Assembly: GCA_001592805.2 (NCBI GenBank)
Contig: CP051141.1
Coordinates: 1,736,001-1,800,000 of the forward strand
Source: Peltaster fructicola
Lineage: Eukaryota > Ascomycota > Dothideomycetes
Reading direction: 5' to 3'
DNA: 64,000 nt
Part shown: positions 56,678-64,000 of the stretch, one piece after another
How positions within the stretch are numbered: position 1 is the stretch's first letter
How the letters are laid out: each line of letters starts with the position of its first letter
Translations under genes and position numbers: made by a program
The notes under the pieces: model-generated
The model's database searches: none
What the model was told of the DNA's origin: nothing
The model's input: only the letters and a program-made list of their open reading frames with translations

Positions 56678-58420
56678 CTATGTAGGGCTATACACGATTG
56701 AGGCCAAGGCTGTCAACATGTCTTTGGTGTCGGTATCCTCAGCATCATCTGCCTGTTCAGCGAGCGACTTTTGTACAGCATCAAGGCCTGCTTTCTCCAG
56801 CAACGACTCGATCCTCTGTCGAGCGCCTGCATCTTCAGCCAGGAGCCAGGCGATGATAACATCGAGCATTTGCAGGCAGAAGAGACCACCGTCGAGCCGG
56901 CGGGAGTACCATTCATCCTCCCGCTCAGGCCATTCTTCTTCGTCCATCATTCGACGCTCCAGCTTGATCTCATCGTCGACGGGCGTAAGCTTGCGTGCAT
57001 ACTCACTCCGCAGCTGTATGATTCGCACAATCTTTTCGAAGTCCTTCTCCAAGAACTTGTTGATAGTGCGTATTCGTGCGTCGGAGCCTTCTGGCAACTG
57101 GCGCAGCAGTGATGCGTAGATGCCGATGAGGTGTTCGGTAGTGCTAACGTCCGTCTTCTTCTTGAACAAACTGAAGACAATTTTCAATCCTGCTGCTTCC
57201 ACGAGCCTCTCGCAGACGGCCTGAGCACCGGCTTTGCCTCCTGCAGCATGATCGAGCAGTCGTAGCGCTCGGATCTTGCTAAAGCTGCCTTCGCGAAGCA
57301 TGATCAATGCGAGCTCCATGCCCTCTGCTTCGATGAACTTGTTCTTGCCATCTTCTTCATCGATGACACACGTCAGCGCATCAAACAGATTCTCAGCGTA
57401 TTCCTCCTCTGTCGAGTCCTTCACTGGATCCCGTTTTCGATAGTTGGCAAGTAGCTGCAAGTACAGATCTACGCCGTCAAGGTCTTTGGCTAGTCGTGAT
57501 CGCAGAATTGACGACGACTGAAGCAGCACCTGAAGCACTTCGGTGGCGTATTGCTTATTCTGTGTGACACTGGGCTCGGCCTTTTGTATCCTGACGCACA
57601 GCCATTCCAGGAGCGGCACCGTACCAATCCTTTCGGCGATTGTTTGCTGTCCGGCAAGACTCTCGATGACGGCCAAGCTGTAGTATACACCACTTCGGTC
57701 GCTTTCGTTTTCCTCGTCCAGCCGTGCCAGGTTGCTTAGGAGCAACTCTGTGAGATCAGCCTCCAGCAGTGCACCTGCGAGCTGGTTCCACTGCTCTTGC
57801 TCCGCCTGCACATCCTCATCAAGCAGCTCGTTGATGATCTCAATCGCGCCAATAGCGATGTCAGTGTTCTCGTGCGACAACAATTGGACCAGCTTTTCTG
57901 CAGAGCCAGATTCCACGAAGGCCGGGAATAGCTCCGGATGTTCACTCAGGAGACTCCAGCTTTTCACCTCTGCGTCCAGATCTGCCTCTGATGCCATGAA
58001 CTTCTGCGGCTCGCCCTCAAAGCGTGATCTCAACTCGGCATTCTTGACCAGCTTGCGCGCAAAGTTCGTCGATGTCCTCTTGAGCCAAGCTGCGTCTATC
58101 TTCTCTTCTTGGTATTCGTCTGCATCGTCTTGTCGATCGACATAGTCAAGAGCTTGTGCTGCATCGCCCGACACTCCACCACCAAAGAATCGTCCTTCTT
58201 CATCATCGTCATCGTCGGGCAAGGCAGGTCCAGCTTCCGTGTCGTCGGATTCTGCAACGTCTTCTACCGTAGCTTTGCCATTGCTGTGGCCGTTCGGCGA
58301 GCCGTTCGAGCTGAGCTTTGCTGCTTTATAGCGATCTTGTGCATCTGGCACTTCGAGCTTACGTTTGAGTGCGCCACTGGGCACATTTGGTCGCTTGAAG
58401 AGGTCGTCGACGCTGGCCAT
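56678..58420 (-). CDS. CTNNBL1: Beta-catenin-like protein 1 (spliceosome-associated ARM protein)
   Basis: 580 aa, single exon. ARM-repeat protein associated with the Prp19/CDC5L complex in human spliceosomes; it binds NLS-bearing partners. It starts MASVDDLFKRPNVPSGALKR, includes an NLS-like KRKLEVPDAQDRYKAAKL and an acidic stretch (PDDDDDEEGRFFGGGVSGDA). The conserved core then follows: AAWLKRTSTNFARKLVKNAE, LSHENTDIAIGAIEIINELL with DEDV, QLAGALLEADLTELLLSNLA and a C-terminal YLLRQLP/IRTINKFLEKDF-type region. ATG 58420 is chosen over an upstream in-frame Met (58504) because the family begins near MASVDDLF. Confidence 0.94.
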   Translation of the reverse strand: MASVDDLFKRPNVPSGALKRKLEVPDAQDRYKAAKLSSNGSPNGHSNGKATVEDVAESDDTEAGPALPDDDDDEEGRFFGGGVSGDAAQALDYVDRQDDADEYQEEKIDAAWLKRTSTNFARKLVKNAELRSRFEGEPQKFMASEADLDAEVKSWSLLSEHPELFPAFVESGSAEKLVQLLSHENTDIAIGAIEIINELLDEDVQAEQEQWNQLAGALLEADLTELLLSNLARLDEENESDRSGVYYSLAVIESLAGQQTIAERIGTVPLLEWLCVRIQKAEPSVTQNKQYATEVLQVLLQSSSILRSRLAKDLDGVDLYLQLLANYRKRDPVKDSTEEEYAENLFDALTCVIDEEDGKNKFIEAEGMELALIMLREGSFSKIRALRLLDHAAGGKAGAQAVCERLVEAAGLKIVFSLFKKKTDVSTTEHLIGIYASLLRQLPEGSDARIRTINKFLEKDFEKIVRIIQLRSEYARKLTPVDDEIKLERRMMDEEEWPEREDEWYSRRLDGGLFCLQMLDVIIAWLLAEDAGARQRIESLLEKAGLDAVQKSLAEQADDAEDTDTKDMLTALASIVYSPT

Positions 58421-58997
58421 ACTGACATGTCGTGATGTCGTGCGCGACAAGCAGAGGGTCAGGAAGTGGCAGTCAATCGAGGTTTGTGTAACGAAGACAG
58501 GCATGAAGTGAGGCTACAGAAGCCAATCACGGGCAACATGTCACCGCGTCGCGAGGACGACTACACATTACAATGCCATGACCAATGCTTCTTTTCCATT
58601 GCCTTTCCGCCTACGATGTTTGTGCTATCTCTCGCCGTTGAGATAGTGATGTTTGCCTCCAGGAGTCTTGATTCTCTGCTTCGTCTGCAATCACTTCATG
58701 AACAAACTCTCTTTGAGCCTCACCGCGAACTGCGAGCAGCTCGATTCGCACTTCCCAAGATTTCAGCATGCCCATACACCTTTGCAGTCACTCGAGCCAG
58801 AGGCTGAAGCCACAGCTGCTGGATGTCTGAGTTAGAGACGTGCCAGATCATCCAATGAGTGCGAACCGGCGCGTCGGTAATGAGTATCAGCTCACATCTT
58901 GACGCCACATCCCCTTCCGCTTGGCAGGGATTGCATGTTGTGATCAGCAGCGTGCAACGTCCAGTCTCCATCCTCGTGATGAATTGCTGAACCAAGA
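58421..58997. promoter_or_regulatory. Divergent region, CTNNBL1 / acyltransferase copy 3
   Basis: 577 bp between outward-facing start codons; both promoters should lie here. No specific site is identified. Confidence 0.35.
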
Positions 58998-60479
58998 ATG
59001 GTGTTCAATGCACGATCTATCGCCAGGATCGTGTTCGGATGGGCACCAGAAGACAATGTCGCAGCGCGGGAGACAGCATGGCTCGACGGAGTTCGTGGAG
59101 TCGCAGCTTTCCTGGTCATGATCAACCATTATAGCATGGAATGGCTCTCGCCCTTGGCCGATGCACCTTTCGGAGCTATGATGACCACAGACTGGAATCC
59201 TGATGGTGTTTGGTATCATCGAGCAGGCGAACACCTTTGGGCGCCATGGAGGTTGCCAATCCTGCGTCTCCTGATGGTGTCTGGCGGAGCACAAGTGTCT
59301 GTATTTTTCGTGCTTTCAGGTATGGTTCTGTCGTGGAGTCCACTGGGATCAGTACTGTCCGGCAACTACGAGAAGCTTTACACCTCGTTAGGCTCGTCTA
59401 CGATCCGAAGATGGTTTCGACTGTTTCTACCATGCGCTATTGTCAGTCTTGCCTATTGGGTACAGAGAATCGTCAACGACTACCAAGGTATTGTGCCGAC
59501 GTTGTGGTCATTCTTGGACTATCTCTCGGTGACGGAGCAATGGGCCAACCCTTTTGAGACCGCGCATGTCACTCAATTTTCAACCAACCACGGCTTCAAC
59601 TTCGTCATGTGGACGATACCTTTTGAGTTTGGTGGCTCTATCTTTGTCTACGTCTCACTACTGGGTCTAGGCCGAGTACAAAGCTTTCGGCGGAGAGCCA
59701 TAGCGATTGGGCTTGTCTCTGCGTATGCATTCTGGAAGCTACAATGGGCATACTGGATGTTTGGCACAGGCATCATCATTTCAGACTACGTGCGTTCCTC
59801 AGGTGGCTTTCGCAAGCTGACCCAGAAGACCAGCACACGGGCAGCTTGGATGTGGTCGCTCGTATTGATCTTGGGCCTTATATTGATGGGTTACGTGGGA
59901 CCCAGCGAGCGCTACAGTACTCCTGGCTACGAGTGGACCGCTGTCGTGCCACTACCTGGTGGCTTCCGTTTCCTCATCGGAGAACAGAGGTTCTGGTGGG
60001 GATGTGGAGGCATTCTGGTCATCCTGAGCTCTTCTCACCTAAGCCTCGTCCGGAAGTTCTTCGAGCTTGCTTTCATCCAGTATCTCGGCAAGATCAGCTT
60101 CATGCTGTATCTCATACACTTTCTGATCAACGTCGTTGTCGCTCAGCCGATCAGACATGCATTCTACAAGGCAGTTTGCGTGTTAGAATTCGACGAAGCG
60201 TACGATGGCGATGTCTTCCGCACCACTGCCATCACCAATGTTGGTATCCATATCATGCTCTGGCTGATTTGTATACCACTAGTCATGATCATATCTCACA
60301 TCCTGGAGACGTTCGTTGACCGGCCATGCACTGCATTTGGCAAGTGGCTGGACGACAAGCTAGTGCATGGCACCAGGAAGCCTGTGAAGCCAGTCGACGA
60401 AGAGCAAGAGCAGCTCCTGGAGTCAGATATGAGCGGCCTTGAGTTGGGTAGCATGCCACAGCGCTCACGAGATGGTTGA
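58998..60479 (+). CDS. Acyltransferase-3 family membrane protein, copy 3 (intact)
   Basis: 493 aa, single uninterrupted frame, the reference copy for this window. It starts MVFNARSIARIVFGWAPEDN; the catalytic-His helix reads LDGVRGVAAFLVMINHYS. Further blocks: HLWAPWRLPILRLLMVSGGA, VFFVLSGMVLSW, LGSSTIRRWFRLFLPC, FVMWTIPFEFGGSIFVY, YVRSSGGFRKL, FWWGCGGILVILSSSHL, YLGKISFMLYLIHF and ISHILETFVDRPCTAFGKWL. About ten membrane segments are visible. The tail is acidic (EEQEQLLESDMSGLELG). Acyl donor and acceptor are unknown; fungal relatives are mostly uncharacterised. No biosynthetic neighbours are seen. Confidence 0.93.
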   Translation: MVFNARSIARIVFGWAPEDNVAARETAWLDGVRGVAAFLVMINHYSMEWLSPLADAPFGAMMTTDWNPDGVWYHRAGEHLWAPWRLPILRLLMVSGGAQVSVFFVLSGMVLSWSPLGSVLSGNYEKLYTSLGSSTIRRWFRLFLPCAIVSLAYWVQRIVNDYQGIVPTLWSFLDYLSVTEQWANPFETAHVTQFSTNHGFNFVMWTIPFEFGGSIFVYVSLLGLGRVQSFRRRAIAIGLVSAYAFWKLQWAYWMFGTGIIISDYVRSSGGFRKLTQKTSTRAAWMWSLVLILGLILMGYVGPSERYSTPGYEWTAVVPLPGGFRFLIGEQRFWWGCGGILVILSSSHLSLVRKFFELAFIQYLGKISFMLYLIHFLINVVVAQPIRHAFYKAVCVLEFDEAYDGDVFRTTAITNVGIHIMLWLICIPLVMIISHILETFVDRPCTAFGKWLDDKLVHGTRKPVKPVDEEQEQLLESDMSGLELGSMPQRSRDG

Positions 60480-60861
60480 ACACCGATGGCAACAGTCGTC
60501 ACATATTCAGACTACTTCACTTCAGCAATGTGAAAGCACATCTCATTCCAGGGGCACGCTGCCACGGGATACTCTCAACCACGGGTAAGGCACTCGTCTT
60601 TCGAGACTTACGCGTAGAGCCGAGTATGGCATTGCATGACTATAGACCTGCGGACAAGGTTGAAGATGCGAGACGCAAGACAACACCACCGCCGTCACGC
60701 TCTCAAACACCGGGCACTCGCGCCAGGTAGCATGAGCACCAAAACACCAGATCACCCATGGACGAAGACTCAGTCTTGTTTGCGTGTACTGCTATAGATA
60801 AGATATAAACTAGACCAAGCAAAACAAGGTCGTCCCTAGAGACCATTGCTTTCGTACTGTC
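60480..60861. other. Convergent 3' region, no gene seen
   Basis: 382 bp between acyltransferase copy 3 and the HET gene stop. Nothing recognised beyond expected 3' ends. Confidence 0.4.
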
Positions 60862-63018
60862 TCAATAGATTGTAACAGCAACAACCCGAGCCTCTTCTGG
60901 CATACAGCAGCGTGCATAACCGATCCGTTCGAAGCAGCCAGGATGTTCCTTCGAAAAGCACAGCACGAGAGCGCATGTCGCTGTCAACCAGAGGAATCTG
61001 CACCACCCTTCACAGCCGTCAACAGTTTCCAACACGTCTTGTGCAGCATGCTGGATAGTGCTACGTTCGCTGTCACCGTGTGGTAGCTTCAACGTGCAGA
61101 CTGGCAGCCTATCGAAGACGGACGCTGTCCACCATAGGTCACGAAACAAGACCGGGGTAATGAGACTTCCAAGGTCGTCTTGAGTCGTTGTGATATCGAA
61201 GCCTTCAGTCTCATCTGCCCGCTTGCGGACATAAACCTCTGAAGATGGGCCTTGCAGGCGAAGATAGGCAGCAGATACATGACCTAGATCGTGACTAGTT
61301 GGCTCGCAGGAGATCTCAAGTACTGACGTCAGATATACTGTATTGACTTCGGCCTTACAATGCCAGGACACGGAGCCAGGGACCGAAGCCCACGACCAGG
61401 ACGGCGCAGTGCGAGTGTTGTAGTCTTTGTAGACCGCGGCCAACGGGACAGTCCTCAACTCTCGGCTCGTCCAGCGCAAGCCTCTCAGCAAGTCTATCTC
61501 CCATAAGCCTGCAAGGTAGCGGTCATGATTGACCGTCTGCATAGCTTGAGCAAGCGCACTCACAGCAGGCAGTTTGTCGGACAGGTATGATATGCGCCGA
61601 GCTGAATATCTTTCGATCGACACCAACCAATACTCGTAAGTTGTTGTTCTCACAAACTTCTTCGAGCCGACGACCCGACGATCTTTGCAGGCCCGCCAGG
61701 AGTCCAAAGACGAAGATCAAGAATGTTGGTGAGATTGTTGTGCATCCAGAAGTTCCTTTTCGCATCGACATCCCGACCACACTCACAGGAGCAGCCAGCT
61801 TTGCACTCCCACATCGTTTCGTACCTGGAGAAGATCAAGGCTCGCCGAGCAAGGATGCGCTCCTGGTAGCACCATGCTCGCATGGCTGTGAAGCTGTCCC
61901 TGTCATGCGTGCTGGCCTCTCGAAGCATGAATGTTGACGACGCGGTGGCCGATATCACTGTCACTGTAAAAGGCCTCACATAGTGAGAACGATCGAAGAA
62001 GCCTGCATTGGGATCCCGTGCAGCATCCGTGCTGAGCACCAAGAATGCTTGGCCAAAAATGTCCCCCATCTTGGCTATTTCAGACTCTTTGTCCTTGACA
62101 GAGTCTTGCACGATACATATGCAGTCGATCCAGATGTATGAGAAGCCTAGGAGTCTTGTCATTGTAATGGCTTCCTGTAGTGTCAGAGGCAATTCGGTCC
62201 ATGACAGGGGTGCTGCCAGGCGGCCACCGATATTGGCCTCGAGCGATAAAGGAAGTTGTACTTGGCTCCAGGTGTATGACAGAGCAATGTAGTGGCCGTC
62301 GAAGTCGTGATCCTGCATCAACTGTACGCCATCTCGCACGTCAAGCAGACGTCGCGGGTAACAAGCTGGAGGTGCTTGAGAGCATACATTGTGCGATGAA
62401 CATCTCTCGAGCCACTCGCGGATCTTACCGATGCTGCTAGGCGACCTAGCATTCACATGGCCATCCATGTTAGTCAGAAGAGGGACTGGCAATGCTGTTA
62501 TGCCTGACAATAGTCAAGATGAGCAAAAGTCAGTGGCAAGGATTCCCACCTTCCGCGCCTACCTGGTAATCCAGCGTACCAATATGAGCATCATGCTTCG
62601 ACAAATGGACAGACAGTATGTATTGTTTGCCCGCGACCTTGCTTGTCTCAACAGTGAACCCTATGACTGTCACCCCTGATTGCTCAGCAAGAGAGCTTGT
62701 GCGCTCAGTGTGCTGCCATACTGCCCTTTGCGCAGTGAGTGAGGCTTCCTCGTAGGTCATAAGTAAGATCCTGTCTGCCACTGCGCTCAGGAAACTGCAA
62801 TGATCACAACCGTGCCTCGCAGCCTGAGCAACAACTTCATACTCAGATTCAACCTTAAGATGATCAATAATGGAGTCCGATTCGCCATGTGCTTCATCGT
62901 GATGCCGGCAGATAGCTGGACAATTGGGTACGAGGCAAGAGTGCAGAGAAAAGTTGTCCATTGTGCTGTCTTGATGAAAGACGAGTGCACGGAAAGGAGT
63001 GAGCGCGATGTTATGCAT
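60862..63018 (-). CDS. HET (heterokaryon incompatibility) domain protein, frame unresolved at one point
   Basis: Non-self-recognition/NLR-type effector family of filamentous fungi. Exon 1 63018..62550 (MHNIALTPF or the later MDNFSLHSC start; contains a CDHCSFL motif). A 46-nt intron (GTGGGA..TCAG) leads to exon 2 at 62503. HET hallmarks: HYIALSYTWS, LPLTLQEAITMTRLLGFSYI, WIDCICIVQDS, MGDIFGQAFLVLSTDAA and RAWCYQERILARRALIFSRY with WECKAGCSCEC. The C-terminal part (YWLVSIERYSARRISYLSDK, then LPAVSALAQA and APSWSWASVPG) is in another frame. The change lies between about 61717 and 61650; no good intron fits, so an indel or odd splice is possible. If one base is missing the product is 703 aa. Confidence 0.85.
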
Positions 63019-63181
63019 TGATATTGACGGGCTCAGTCATACATAATCTAACTAGATTAGGTTAGTGCATTGTAGATGTGAACGCGTGCATCTCCTCCGA
63101 TACCTTGCATCTCACTACACATATCGAAGCTCTATCTCGGCCGTGTCATCTGCTACCTCTTAGAGAGACTGTGTATACAAC
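63019..63181. promoter_or_regulatory. Short divergent promoter, HET gene / DAD3
   Basis: Only 163 bp separate the two start codons. A TAATCTAACTAGATTAGGTTA stretch near 63046-63066 contains the near-palindrome CTAACTAGATTAG; no factor can be assigned. Confidence 0.4.
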
Positions 63182-63482
63182 ATGTCAGGCAACGAGATTG
63201 CTCCGACAGAACTCGAACAACAAGTGCTTGATGAGTACACAAAGCTTGTGGGCAACCTTGACAATGTAAGTAGACAGGATCCTTGCATACCATGCATATA
63301 TATGCTAAATCATATCGTAGCTAGCCAGTATACTGGGAGATCTGGCCGAAGGCTCGTGTCCTGAGATGCTAGATTCTTTACGCGTCTTGGAACGCAAAAC
63401 ATCGACCGTCTTCACTCTTCTGAAAGCCAGTGTCTACAGTATCGTCCTTCAGCAGGGAATATACGGCGAACAAGGAGCATGA
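63182..63482 (+). CDS. DAD3: DASH (Dam1) complex subunit Dad3
   Basis: Kinetochore-microtubule coupling protein of the DASH ring. Two exons, 63182..63265 and 63321..63482, with a 55-nt intron (GTAAGT..GTAG) give 81 aa. Exon 1 reads MSGNEIAPTELEQQVLDEYT then KLVGNLDN. Exon 2 carries LRVLERKTSTVFTLLKASVY then SIVLQQ. This matches Dad3: LSPLQQEVLDKY-like start and the GTLLKGSVYSLILQ-like end of the yeast protein, and its small size (about 80-95 aa). Neither exon alone is long enough to stand out as an open frame. Confidence 0.92.
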
Positions 63483-63592
63483 TCACCACAACTTGATACA
63501 CCGAAGCACGCAACAAAACGGCCTGCTGAGCAACTTGATCACATGGGTATTACATACTGGTACATCTGAAGCAAGGCCGAGCTTAGCTATCC

Positions 63593-64000
63593 TTATGGAT
63601 CAGCACTGGTCGGATGCTGGTTCAAATACATAGCTGGCAGCTTTGGCATGCGCGGACTTTTCAGGCCGCCGCTCGTCGACCGTGAGCCCTGATTTGTGCT
63701 TGTCAACCGTCGAAGGCCTTGTCGGAGACCTTGCCGGAAGCCCGCTGGTCTTACTGTGTTCTGCACAGATGGATCTCCTGCGTGTACACGACCAGCAGCA
63801 ACTTCATCGTCGGAAAATGGCTCTGGCTCATCACCGGCCTCATCGCCACTCATCATATCCTTGTCGAGACGTGGCGTATGCCGTATCGACACTTGCGGCG
63901 ATGTCTTTGTACGGTCGTGCACGCTGAGACGTGGCCTTGTTGTCTGCGCAAATGCACCTGGATTCATCTCTTGTGCAGCCAGGCTGCCCACACTCGGGTT
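63593..64000 (-). CDS. C-terminal part of an unknown protein (5' end outside window)
   Basis: The minus-strand frame is open from the right edge to a stop at 63593, about 135 codons. The sequence is polar and disordered (Arg, Ser, Pro, Gly, with an acidic SGDEAGDEPEPFSDDE patch and a basic GFRQGLRQGLRRL patch). No domain is visible. It converges on DAD3, 110 bp away. The open, compositionally coherent frame supports coding; no function can be assigned. Confidence 0.55.
   Translation of the reverse strand, partial: NPSVGSLAAQEMNPGAFAQTTRPRLSVHDRTKTSPQVSIRHTPRLDKDMMSGDEAGDEPEPFSDDEVAAGRVHAGDPSVQNTVRPAGFRQGLRQGLRRLTSTNQGSRSTSGGLKSPRMPKLPAMYLNQHPTSADP

Overview
The window reads as nuclear DNA of a filamentous ascomycete (Pezizomycotina, most likely a Dothideomycete). 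Reasons: nearly every gene is a recognisable fungal orthologue; introns are short (most 41-53 nt) with GT..AG ends and CTRAC-like branch sites; and there are filamentous-fungal families such as a HET-domain protein, a DUF7053 protein, a 2EXR/F-box-like protein and repeated acyltransferase-3 genes. I see no transposon, retroelement, tRNA, rRNA or CRISPR array. The species cannot be named from the sequence alone.

Layout, left to right. 1-8.8 kb: 3' part of a membrane acyltransferase, a PQ-loop membrane protein, TYW1 (wybutosine synthesis) and a large disordered protein. 9.4-16.7 kb: mitochondrial uS19 (four exons), MRE11, TAF10 and TFB1. 18.3-24.6 kb: cytochrome c peroxidase, NCS6 (tRNA 2-thiolation), a protein carrying a 15-bp coding minisatellite, and a PCL-type cyclin. 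24.6-27.1 kb: a 2.5-kb stretch without a gene. 27.1-34.3 kb: mitochondrial mL41 and UTP14 from a short shared promoter, a 2EXR/F-box-like protein and a four-finger C2H2 factor. 36.4-44.2 kb: class 3 lipase, ornithine cyclodeaminase-like protein, epsin and a second acyltransferase. 45-54.1 kb: SET-domain methyltransferase, RIB3, UBP3-like deubiquitinase and PRMT5. 54.9-64 kb: DUF7053 protein, CTNNBL1, third acyltransferase, HET protein, DASH subunit DAD3 and the C-terminal part of an unknown protein.

The genes are mostly independent housekeeping units, not a metabolic cluster. Shared themes are gene expression (TAF10, TFB1, UTP14, CTNNBL1), tRNA anticodon-loop modification (TYW1, NCS6), mitochondrial translation (uS19m, mL41) and chromosome maintenance (MRE11, DAD3). 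Several small genes were recovered only by splicing short exons by eye.

The most striking property is quality-related. Five otherwise intact conserved genes (UTP14, epsin, acyltransferase copy 2, RIB3, UBP3), and probably the HET gene, each contain one frame break equivalent to a single-base gain or loss. Several lie in a short homopolymer or dinucleotide run. Residual assembly indels are the simplest explanation, but real lesions are not excluded. I found no convincing undescribed multi-gene system. The most interesting biology is the three dispersed acyltransferase paralogues, the perfect 15-bp coding repeat, the 16-nt exons, and a possible eIF4E-binding-like motif in the first exon of the large disordered protein.
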